A stretch of DNA of 64,000 nucleotides from contig NZ_JACHNH010000001.1 of the NCBI RefSeq assembly GCF_014205335.1, positions 62,001 through 126,000 on the forward strand. Direction: 5' to 3'. The notes beneath the pieces are model-generated. The model was not told the origin of the DNA and did not search any database. It saw nothing but the letters and a program-made list of their open reading frames with translations. Position numbers and translations under genes: made by a program. Positions 44,594-52,806 of the stretch are shown here, piece after piece. Source of the stretch: Amorphoplanes digitatis. Lineage in GTDB: Bacteria > Actinomycetota > Actinomycetes > Mycobacteriales > Micromonosporaceae. The first letter of the stretch is position 1. The number at the start of each line of letters is the position of its first letter.

Positions 44594-45711
44594 TGCCCGG
44601 AAATTCCTTCAACGCGAGCAAGCGCGTCACCTCCAAGAAGGGCGCGGCGGCCGGCTCCGGCGGCAAGAACCGGGCGGGCCTCAAGGGCCGGGGCAAGACC
44701 CTGCCCGCCGACGAGCGCCCGTGGCACAAGGGCTACTCGGGCACCGAGAAGCTCCCCGACAAGACCGCCCGCAAGCAGGACAAGGAGCGGCGCGCCGCCG
44801 CTGCCGAGGGCCGGGCGCCCAAGGTCGGCATCCCGGGCAGCAAGGACACCACCTGGGGCCGGGGCGGCGGCCGTGCCGCCGGCCGGCCGGCTCCGCAGCG
44901 CGGCGGCCGGGTGCAGGGCCGCAGCGGGCCGCGGATCGCACCCGGGCGGCGCTCGAACCCGACAAAGGAGGGCCCGGAGCTGCTGCTCGGGCGCAACCCG
45001 GTGACCGAGGCGCTGCGCGCGGGGATTCCGGCGACGGCCCTCTACGTGGCGCACGGCATCGACATCGACGACCGGGTCTCCGAGATCGTCCGGACCTCCG
45101 GTGACCGGGGCATCCCGATCCTGGAGATCAGCCGCCTCGAGCTCGACCGGATGACCGGCGGAGTCCTGCACCAGGGCATCGGCCTCCAGGTGCCGCCGTT
45201 CGCGTACGAGAACTTCGACGACCTCGTGGCCGCGGCGATGGAGCAGACCGCGCCGCTGCTCGTCGCCCTCGACGGCGTGACGGACCCGCGCAACCTGGGC
45301 GCCGTGATCCGTTCGGTTGCCGCGTTCGGCGCGCACGGCGTCTTCATGACCGAGCGCCGGGCGGCCGGCATCACCGCGACCGCGTGGCGCACCAGCGCCG
45401 GCGCGGCCGCGCGGGTGCCGGTGTCGCAGGTGGTCAACCTGACCCGGGCGATCAAGGCGGCCCAGCAGGCCGGCTTCACCGCGATCGGGCTGGACGCCGA
45501 CGGCGAGACGGACCTCTACCAGCTCGAGGCCGCGGTCGGCCCGCTGCTTGTCGTGGTCGGCTCCGAGGGCCGGGGCCTGTCCCGCCTGGTCGGCGAGACC
45601 TGCGACCTGCGGGTGAGCATCCCGATGATGTCCGAAGTGGAGTCGCTGAACGCCAGCGTCGCCGCCGCGGTCACCCTGGCCGAGGTCGCCCGCCGCCGCG
45701 TATACGGGTAG
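44593..45711 (+). CDS. rlmB: 23S rRNA 2'-O-methyltransferase, SpoU/TrmH (RlmB) family
   Basis: SAM-dependent SPOUT enzyme that methylates a ribose in 23S rRNA. It has 372 residues. The first 130 are a basic, disordered extension (Lys/Arg/Gly/Pro-rich) typical of actinobacteria, followed by the substrate-binding domain (ELLLGRNPVTEALRAGIPATA) and the trefoil-knot domain with motif 1 DPRNLGAVIRSVAAFG, motif 2 VVGSEGRGLSRL and motif 3 IPMMSEVESLNASVAAAV. TAGGAG precedes the ATG. Confidence 0.93.
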   Translation: MPGNSFNASKRVTSKKGAAAGSGGKNRAGLKGRGKTLPADERPWHKGYSGTEKLPDKTARKQDKERRAAAAEGRAPKVGIPGSKDTTWGRGGGRAAGRPAPQRGGRVQGRSGPRIAPGRRSNPTKEGPELLLGRNPVTEALRAGIPATALYVAHGIDIDDRVSEIVRTSGDRGIPILEISRLELDRMTGGVLHQGIGLQVPPFAYENFDDLVAAAMEQTAPLLVALDGVTDPRNLGAVIRSVAAFGAHGVFMTERRAAGITATAWRTSAGAAARVPVSQVVNLTRAIKAAQQAGFTAIGLDADGETDLYQLEAAVGPLLVVVGSEGRGLSRLVGETCDLRVSIPMMSEVESLNASVAAAVTLAEVARRRVYG

Positions 45712-45769
45712 GCGCGCACTGCCTGTAACGTGACGGGCCGGGTGACCGGTGGCGGAGGTGCAGGGGAGC

Positions 45770-48628
45770 ATGACCGACGGCTTTGTGCTCGGCGTTGATC
45801 TGGGCACTTCGCACACGGTCGCGATGCTGCGCTGGCCGGACGGCCGCACCCGGCCGCTGCTCTTCGACGGCCAGCCGCTGCTGCCCTCGGCCGGCTATCT
45901 CGACACGACGGGCCGGCTGCACGTCGGCCGTGACGCTGTCCGCCTCGGCCAGGCCGAGCCGGGCCGCCTCGAGCCGAACCCGAAGCGGCACGTCGACGCC
46001 GAGACGGTGCTGCTCGGCGGCGCCGAGGTGCCGACGGCCGACCTGCTGGCGGCGCTGCTGGGCGCGGTGGCCCGCGAGGCCGTCGCCGCGACGGGCTTCC
46101 TGCCGCCCGCCGTGCTGACCTATCCGGCGGCGTGGGGGTCGCGCCGCCGGTCGGTGCTGACCACCGCCCTGGCCCGCGCGGGCTGGCCGTCGACGACCCG
46201 GCTGGTGGCCGAGCCGATCGCCGCGGCCCGCTACTTCGCGGACGTCCTGCGCCGCCCGGTGCCGGTCGGGTCGGCGCTCGCGGTCTTCGACTTCGGCGGC
46301 GGCACGCTGGACATCGCCGTCGTCCGCAACGAGGGCGTGACGCCGCAGGGGCAGCCGCGCTTCGCCGTCGCGGCCTCCGGCGGCGTCGACGACCTCGGCG
46401 GCCTCGACCTCGACGCGGCCCTGGTCGCGCACCTCGGCACGACGCTGGAGAAGGACGAGCCCGCCGCCTGGGCCGCGCTGACCGAGCCGGTCACGCTCGC
46501 ACAGTGGCGGGCCCGGCGCCAGTTCTGGGAAGACGTACGCGGGGCCAAGGAGATGCTGTCCCGCACGGCGCTCGCCCCGGTTCCGGTGCCGGGAGTCGAG
46601 CAGGCGGTGCGGCTGACGCGCGAGGAGTTCGAGGCGGCGGCCGGGCCGCTGCTGCGCCGCGGCGTGGCCGAGGCGGGCTCGGTGCTGCGCGCCGCGGGCC
46701 TGGACCCGGCCGACCTGGCCGGGTTGTTCCTGGTCGGCGGCTCGTCCCGGGTGCCACTCGTGGCACGCCTGCTGCACAGCGAGCTTGGCATCGCGCCGAC
46801 GGTGCTGGAGCAGCCCGAGCTGCCGGTTGCCGAGGGCGCCATCATCGCGAGCGCGGCACCGTCCTCGGACGCCGCACCCGCCCCGGCCGCGGGCGCGGCA
46901 CCGGCCGCCGCGGTGGCCGCGGAGGCGGCGCGGACGCCGGCCGAGCCGATGCGGGCGGCCGCGGTTCCCCCGGCGACGGACACGATGGCACCCGGCGGCC
47001 AACCCGAGGCGGTCGCCCCGGCCCCGCCCGCGAGCGGCAACGGCGCGGCGCCGCCGGTGGCCCGGCCCGCCGGGGACCAGCCCAACTATGCCGAGCCCGT
47101 CGACCCGTGGGCCACCGGTGAGGCGGCCGCGTTCGGCAACGCGGGCGGGCCGGTGCTGCACCCGGTCTCCGGCGCACCGCATTCGCACACCCCCGCCGAC
47201 CCGGTGTCGCCCCCGGCCGCGCCGTGGCTGGCCTCGACGCAACCCGAGCCGGCGCCGAAGCTCCCCGCGTACCGGAGGAAGGGTCTTTGGATCGTCGCGG
47301 CCGGGACCGTCGCGGTGCTCGGCATCGCCGCGACCGCCGTCGTGCGGTTCTGGCCCGGCTACCCCGCGCTGGACTACCGGCCGCTCACCGACGAGCACCG
47401 GATCAAGCCGGTCGCGCCCATCAGCTCGGCGTTCAACGCGACCGCCCTGCGCGGCGGGCGCGCCTACTTCGCCAGCGCCGACGACAAGGGGACGCTCGGC
47501 GTCGTCGCGGCCGCCACCGACAGCGGCGAGAAGGCCTGGAGCAGCGTCGAGGCCGGCACCGCCGCCCGCTGGGAGCATTTCTTCACGCTGCCGGACGCGG
47601 TGGTCGCGATCACCGACACCGACTCGGTCACCAGCACGCGGCGCATGGTGCTGCTCGACCCCGGCAAGGGCGGCAAGCTGTGGGACCGCACGGTCGGCCG
47701 CGACGACGGCCTGGTCTTCGCCGGCGACAAGGTCGTGCTTGTCGACCGGACGGAGAACAGGCTCGTCGGGCTCGAGGTCGGCGACCAGGGCAAGGTCGGC
47801 TGGGAGCACAAGAGCCCCAAGTCCGAGTACGGCACGACGACCACCAAGGTCATCGTGGCGACCACCGAGGCCGACCTGGACGGGCCCGCGACCGGCGCCG
47901 GGGTGCCGTTCGCCGAGCCGCTCGACGACGACGATCGGATCGTGCAGATCGGCGCCGACCGGTCCGCCCAGGTCATCGACGCGTCGACCGGCGACGTGTC
48001 GGCCGGGCCGCGGCAGAGCGTCGCCGACCCGGACGACGAGGTGGTCGCGCACAACGGCCGGCTCGTCGTGTCCGAGTCCGGCGACTCGCACCGGCTCGTC
48101 GCCTACGACCTGGCGAAGCTCGACGAGCCGCGGGTGCTCTACACGGCGCCGAACGCGAACACCCGGTTCGACCACCTGACCGCCTGCGGCGCCGACCGGA
48201 TCTGCGTGGTCGAGACGACGGCATCCGACGCCAAGACCGCGCAGGTGGTGGCGGTCGACGCCACCGGGAAGGGCACCGTGTGGCGCCGGACGGTCGCGGA
48301 CGTCAACGGGCTCGTACCCGTCGGCGAGGCCGTGCTCGCCACCCGGAACACGTCGCCGGAGCAGACCAGCCTGCTCGACGCCGACGGCCGGGTGGCATGG
48401 ACCCGGGGCGGTGTCGTCGGCCGGCTCGACGGCGGCAACATGCTGCAGTTCTCCAAGGCGCTCTCGACCTCGGCCGACGACCCGGGGCTCGCCGGCGAGC
48501 ACCTCGGCGACGACCCCGTGCCGCTGGGCTCGCTGGACGGGGTCCGGTCGTCGACCTGCTCGTGGGACGCGAGCCATCTGGCCTGCGTCGCCGACGAGGA
48601 CTTCGTCATCCAGCGCTTCGCCGGCTGA
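45770..48628 (+). CDS. Hsp70-like ATPase fused through one TM helix to an extracytoplasmic beta-propeller
   Basis: A 952-residue fusion. Residues 1-365 are an actin/Hsp70 ATPase: phosphate 1 GVDLGTSHTVAML, phosphate 2 VFDFGGGTLDIAVV, adenosine motif LFLVGGSSRVPLVARLL. Instead of the Hsp70 substrate domain there is an Ala/Pro-rich linker (about 365-500), one membrane helix (about 512-530, LWIVAAGTVAVLGIAATAVV), and then a roughly 420-residue PQQ-like beta-propeller outside (blades such as VLLDPGKGGKLWDRTVG and VVAVDATGKGTVWRR). ATP use inside may be coupled to binding outside. ATG 45770 is preferred; GTG 45749 is in frame. Likely -10 TAACGT (45726-45731). Confidence 0.85.
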   Translation: MTDGFVLGVDLGTSHTVAMLRWPDGRTRPLLFDGQPLLPSAGYLDTTGRLHVGRDAVRLGQAEPGRLEPNPKRHVDAETVLLGGAEVPTADLLAALLGAVAREAVAATGFLPPAVLTYPAAWGSRRRSVLTTALARAGWPSTTRLVAEPIAAARYFADVLRRPVPVGSALAVFDFGGGTLDIAVVRNEGVTPQGQPRFAVAASGGVDDLGGLDLDAALVAHLGTTLEKDEPAAWAALTEPVTLAQWRARRQFWEDVRGAKEMLSRTALAPVPVPGVEQAVRLTREEFEAAAGPLLRRGVAEAGSVLRAAGLDPADLAGLFLVGGSSRVPLVARLLHSELGIAPTVLEQPELPVAEGAIIASAAPSSDAAPAPAAGAAPAAAVAAEAARTPAEPMRAAAVPPATDTMAPGGQPEAVAPAPPASGNGAAPPVARPAGDQPNYAEPVDPWATGEAAAFGNAGGPVLHPVSGAPHSHTPADPVSPPAAPWLASTQPEPAPKLPAYRRKGLWIVAAGTVAVLGIAATAVVRFWPGYPALDYRPLTDEHRIKPVAPISSAFNATALRGGRAYFASADDKGTLGVVAAATDSGEKAWSSVEAGTAARWEHFFTLPDAVVAITDTDSVTSTRRMVLLDPGKGGKLWDRTVGRDDGLVFAGDKVVLVDRTENRLVGLEVGDQGKVGWEHKSPKSEYGTTTTKVIVATTEADLDGPATGAGVPFAEPLDDDDRIVQIGADRSAQVIDASTGDVSAGPRQSVADPDDEVVAHNGRLVVSESGDSHRLVAYDLAKLDEPRVLYTAPNANTRFDHLTACGADRICVVETTASDAKTAQVVAVDATGKGTVWRRTVADVNGLVPVGEAVLATRNTSPEQTSLLDADGRVAWTRGGVVGRLDGGNMLQFSKALSTSADDPGLAGEHLGDDPVPLGSLDGVRSSTCSWDASHLACVADEDFVIQRFAG

Positions 48629-48638
48629 CGCCGGACAC

Positions 48639-48674
48639 GGAGAAGGGCGGCCCCGCGTGGGGCCGCCCTTCTCC
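48639..48674. terminator. Strong bidirectional terminator
   Basis: A perfect 16-bp stem (core GAGAAGGGCGGCCCC / GGGGCCGCCCTTCTC) with a GCGT loop between the convergent Hsp70-fusion and ABC ATPase genes. Confidence 0.9.
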
Positions 48675-48685
48675 TGACGCCTGAC

Positions 48686-49771
<1,086 letters not shown>

Positions 49772-49929
49772 GGTGAATCGACTTCCTTTCCACCGGCAGG
49801 AACGTGCCGGACGATCCGAGTGGGAGGAACAGTGTGGCCAGCCACACGACCGCCACCGTAAGTCTTTTTTCCGGAACTGCCAAGGTCGCACCCGGCAAAG
49901 GGTGCTCAGCCTGCCCGATGGTCAGCCGG

Positions 49930-49935
49930 TATGCT
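49930..49935 (+). promoter_or_regulatory. -10 element of the tRNA-Thr gene
   Basis: TATGCT ends eight bases before the first base of the mature tRNA. No clear -35 is seen. Confidence 0.5.
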
Positions 49936-49943
49936 GTTCGCGC

Positions 49944-50017
49944 GCCCCTGTAGCTCAGTTGGCCAGAGCACCTGTCTTGTAAACAGGATGTCGTCGGTTC
50001 GATTCCGACCGGGGGCT
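49944..50017 (+). tRNA. tRNA-Thr (anticodon UGU)
   Basis: All four stems fold: acceptor GCCCCTG with CGGGGGC (one G-T pair), D stem GCTC/GAGC, anticodon stem CCTGT/ACAGG with loop CTTGTAA, and T stem GTCGG/CCGAC with loop TTCGATT. The anticodon TGT (49978-49980) reads ACA threonine codons. Discriminator base T. The 3' CCA is not encoded (CCG follows), as is usual in many actinobacteria. Confidence 0.97.
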
Positions 50018-50025
50018 CCGAGAAC

Positions 50026-50060
50026 GGCCCTAACCAGCAGAAACGCTGGTCAGGGCCTTA
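50026..50060. terminator. Terminator after tRNA-Thr, shared with the RTX gene
   Basis: GGCCCT-A-ACCAGC pairs with GCTGGT-C-AGGGCC (12 pairs, one A-C mismatch) around AGAAAC, followed by TTA. It serves the tRNA (plus) and, from the other side, the RTX gene (minus). Confidence 0.75.
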
Positions 50061-50075
50061 TGTCTATCGATGTGG

Positions 50076-51158
50076 TCAGTTTTCGCACCCGACCAGGGTG
50101 TCCTTCTTCGCCTTCTCGCAGTGGTCGCCGTATTCGGTGTTGCTACCACCGTTCAGTAGGTCGACGACGTGCTTGTCGTAGTCGCCGCCGTCCAGGGAGT
50201 CGTCGCCGGCATCGCCGTAGATCTTGTCCTGGCCCTCGCCGCCGACGATCCAGTCGTTGCCGACGCCGCCGTGGATCACGTCGTTGCCGTCGCCGCCCAT
50301 GAACGAGCCGTCTCCGGCGCCTCCGGTGATCCGGTCGTTGCCCGGGCCGCCGAAGAGGGACTCGACGTCGGCGCCGATGGTGTCGTGCTCACCGGCCTGC
50401 CCGTCGTCGCCCGTGACGCCGTCGGCGTCGATGACGACCGCCTTGGTGGAGCTGGTGTAGCTGGCCACGTCGGTGCCGGATCCACCGAGCAGGACGTCCG
50501 CGGCGACCCCGAGTTCGTCGTCGCCGTACAGCCAATCGGTGTCCGCGCCGCCGTCGAGGTGGTCCCGGCCCAGTCCGCCGGTGAGGTCGTCCCCACCTGC
50601 GTCGCCGTAGAGCTTGTCGTTGCCCTCGAGGCCCCACAGCTGGTCGCCGCCGGTGCCGCCGCGCAGGGTGTCGTTGCCGGTCATACCCCAGAGGGTGTCC
50701 TTGCCGCCCCGGCCGTCGGCCTTGTCGTTTCCGCTGCCGGCCTGGATCCGGTCGCCCAGCGAGCCGCCGGTGATGGTGTCGTTGCCGCTTCCGCCGTACG
50801 CGCTCATCCGCACGTCCGAATTGTTGACGATCACGTCGTTGCGGCCGTAGGTGTAGATCGTGACCCGGGTGGGTGCCTTCTTCGTGGTGCACCTGACCTT
50901 GGTCTTGTCGCCCTTGACCTTCTTGCAGCCCTTGCCGGCGCTGACCGCGACCTTGTCGTCGATCGTGATCGTGTTGCCGGAGCGCGTGATCACCACCTTG
51001 TTCTGCTTGCCGCTCGCCGCCTTGTACTGGACCTTCGTGGCGGAGGTCACCGAGGCCACCCCGCTGGTGGCCGCCAGCGCGGGAGAGGCGACCGTCCCGA
51101 CCGCGGCCATGGTGGACAGGGCGACACAGGCGGCCGCCGGCCAGGCGATTCGGGGCAT
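50076..51158 (-). CDS. Secreted RTX-repeat (hemolysin-type calcium-binding) protein
   Basis: A 360-residue exoprotein. A Sec signal peptide (1-30, ending SPALAAT) is followed by a beta-rich domain with two Cys (about 35-110, QYKAASGKQNKVVITR) and then about 220 residues of GGxGxDxxx nonapeptides (for example GGSGNDTITGG, GGTGGDQLWGL, GGPGNDRITGG), which form calcium-binding beta-rolls. The last Cys pair (DHCEKAKKDTLVGCEN) may cap the fold. There is no lipase, protease or toxin domain, so it is a stand-alone RTX protein. ATG 51158 follows GGAAGGATC. No type I secretion genes are nearby; the signal peptide makes them unnecessary. Confidence 0.88.
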   Translation of the reverse strand: MPRIAWPAAACVALSTMAAVGTVASPALAATSGVASVTSATKVQYKAASGKQNKVVITRSGNTITIDDKVAVSAGKGCKKVKGDKTKVRCTTKKAPTRVTIYTYGRNDVIVNNSDVRMSAYGGSGNDTITGGSLGDRIQAGSGNDKADGRGGKDTLWGMTGNDTLRGGTGGDQLWGLEGNDKLYGDAGGDDLTGGLGRDHLDGGADTDWLYGDDELGVAADVLLGGSGTDVASYTSSTKAVVIDADGVTGDDGQAGEHDTIGADVESLFGGPGNDRITGGAGDGSFMGGDGNDVIHGGVGNDWIVGGEGQDKIYGDAGDDSLDGGDYDKHVVDLLNGGSNTEYGDHCEKAKKDTLVGCEN

Positions 51159-51185
51159 GGTGATCCTTCCAAGATCTTGATCGGC

Positions 51186-51207
51186 GATGGAACGGTACCG
51201 TTTCATC
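51186..51207. promoter_or_regulatory. 22-bp near-perfect palindrome between the RTX and GNAT genes
   Basis: The core AACGGTACCGTT (51191-51202) is a perfect 12-bp palindrome, flanked by GATG-G on the left and T-CATC on the right; only one of eleven pairs fails. It lies 28 bases upstream of the RTX ATG and is a likely operator. Confidence 0.65.
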
Positions 51208-51260
51208 ACCAACGAAGGAAAGCTCGATCGATGCGGCGAGAGTTTCTCCGCCGTTCCGCC

Positions 51261-51266
51261 TAGGGT
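51261..51266 (+). promoter_or_regulatory. -10 element TAGGGT, leaderless GNAT gene
   Basis: TAGGGT ends six bases before the ATG at 51273. Confidence 0.6.
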
Positions 51267-51272
51267 GTCGCC

Positions 51273-51695
51273 ATGCGCATCGAGCGGGTCGAGGACGCCG
51301 CGGCCGTGCACAGTGCCGCCGACCTTTTCGACGAGCCGCCGCTGGCGGCGGCGACCGAGAGGTTCCTCGCGAGCCCGGACCACCATCTGCTGTTCGCCTA
51401 CGACGGCGACCGCGCGGTCGGCATGATCTCGGGGGTCGAGATGACCCATCCGGACAAGGGCACGGAGATGTTCGTCTACGAGCTCGGCGTGGCGCCGGCC
51501 GCCCGGCTACAGGGCATCGGCGCCGCGCTCGTCCGGGCGCTGGCGGACCTCGCCCGCGAGCGCGGCTGCTACGGCATGTGGGTCGGCACAGAGACCGACA
51601 ACGAGGCCGCGCAGGCCACCTACCGCCGGGCCGGCGCCACCGAGGAGGCCCCGTTCGTGCTGCTCAACTGGGACCTCATCGCGGAGGCCGGGTAG
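51273..51695 (+). CDS. GNAT acetyltransferase, AAC(3)-I-like pattern
   Basis: A 140-residue acetyl-CoA-dependent acetyltransferase. The CoA-binding motif A reads LGVAPAARLQGIGAALVRAL (Q/RxxGxG/A). It is preceded by EMFVYE and followed by RGCYGMWVGTETDNEAAQATYRRAGA, a block that resembles aminoglycoside 3-N-acetyltransferase I and relatives. The active-site pattern alone does not prove antibiotic acetylation, since many GNATs of this shape act on other amines. It ends in a shared terminator. Confidence 0.8.
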   Translation: MRIERVEDAAAVHSAADLFDEPPLAAATERFLASPDHHLLFAYDGDRAVGMISGVEMTHPDKGTEMFVYELGVAPAARLQGIGAALVRALADLARERGCYGMWVGTETDNEAAQATYRRAGATEEAPFVLLNWDLIAEAG

Positions 51696-51703
51696 CGAAG
51701 ACG

Positions 51704-51743
51704 CGTCGAGCCCGCACCGGATACGACCGGGGCGGGCTCGACG
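51704..51743. terminator. Bidirectional terminator after the GNAT gene
   Basis: CGTCGAGCCCGC pairs perfectly with GCGGGCTCGACG (12 bp). The 16-base loop contains a further CCGG/CCGG pairing. It lies between convergent genes. Confidence 0.75.
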
Positions 51744-51755
51744 ACGCGCTACGAC

Positions 51756-52685
51756 CTATTTGAAGTCCTCGTCCTCGCCCGCGATCGGCCGGCCGCCTCC
51801 CGTGAAGGCCCGCTTGTCGCCGCCCGCCTCGTCGTCGATCGGCTCCTCGTGCAGCCGCGGGTCCCGGACGGGCTCGTCGATGGCCGGGTCGACGGTCGCC
51901 GGGTCCACCACCGTGCCGCCCACCGGCATGGTGGTGACGACGTCGTCGGCGTCCCGGTCGGCACCCGTGTCGGTACCCGTGCCGGCGCCCGTGTCGGCGC
52001 CCGTGTCGGCGTTGTCGCCGGCCTTGTCCTTGTCCTTGTCCGCGTCCGTGTCCGGTTCCGGCGTCACGTTCACCGGCATCAGGCCGCCGAGACCGCCGAG
52101 CAGCGGCAGACCGCCGTCGAACAGCGCCGACTCGCTGTGCGAACCGGCCGTCGGCAGGCCGCCGCCGAGCAGCCCGCCGCCGAGCAGGCTCCCGCCGAGC
52201 AGCCCGGTCGGGATGATGCTTGTCAGGTTGCCGCCCGGCAGGCCGCCGCCGGCCCGCCCGACCTGACCGGCCTTGCCGGCCACCCGGCGGCCGGCCGCTC
52301 CGCCGACGGACGCACCGCTGCCGGCCACCGACCAGCCCGCGGGAACCAGGCCGGCGCCCTGCGACCGGGCGACCCGCCGGCCCTCGTCCGGCATGAGACC
52401 GTCCTTCGGCAGCAGGCCGTCCTGCGGCAGCATGTCCGAAAGGGACGATCCGGAGGTCTGTAGATCGGCGGCGTTCTGACCCGGCCGGAAGCTCAGCAGC
52501 TGGGAGGCGCCGCCCAGCGGGCTCTCCAGGTTGAGTCCGCCGGCCGGGTCCAGTCCGACACCCCGGCCGTTCGTCGCCTGGAGCAACCCGTCGGTCTGGA
52601 TGGGGACCACATCAGCCTGCGCGGGTGCAGCGCCGAGCAGCAGGACGCCGCCGACCACCGCCCCGGCGTAGAACCACTTGCGCAT
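51756..52685 (-). CDS. Secreted low-complexity Gly/Leu- and Asp/Thr-rich protein
   Basis: A 309-residue exported protein of unknown function. The signal peptide (1-24) ends APAQA. The mature part has a polar region with DGLLPKDGLMPDEG, then a Gly/Leu-rich stretch (LLGGSLLGGGLLGGGLP), then an Asp/Thr/Gly/Ala tail (DTDADKDKDKAGDNADTGAD) and an acidic C-terminus. There is no sorting signal or membrane helix at the end and no Cys, so it should be released or non-covalently wall-bound. The Gly-Leu part resembles small actinobacterial surface proteins such as chaplins only in composition. GGAGAA precedes the ATG. Confidence 0.7.
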   Translation of the reverse strand: MRKWFYAGAVVGGVLLLGAAPAQADVVPIQTDGLLQATNGRGVGLDPAGGLNLESPLGGASQLLSFRPGQNAADLQTSGSSLSDMLPQDGLLPKDGLMPDEGRRVARSQGAGLVPAGWSVAGSGASVGGAAGRRVAGKAGQVGRAGGGLPGGNLTSIIPTGLLGGSLLGGGLLGGGLPTAGSHSESALFDGGLPLLGGLGGLMPVNVTPEPDTDADKDKDKAGDNADTGADTGAGTGTDTGADRDADDVVTTMPVGGTVVDPATVDPAIDEPVRDPRLHEEPIDDEAGGDKRAFTGGGRPIAGEDEDFK

Positions 52686-52806
52686 TGATCTTCTCCTGCG
52701 GAAACTCGGACGAATCGTTCGGAAAGGGCAACGAATGGCCTCCGTGGAGGGTTCGGGGGCCGATGGGTTCACACGGCGCCGATGATCGCCTGGCACGATG
52801 CGGACC

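Noticed and set aside
50090-50810. Repeated GC-rich units as a DNA repeat element
   Set aside because: They are codon-level repeats of GGxGxDxxx in the RTX protein and not near-identical DNA copies.
51273-51695. A proven aminoglycoside resistance gene
   Set aside because: The similarity to AAC(3)-I is only a motif pattern read by eye; GNATs of this shape have many substrates.
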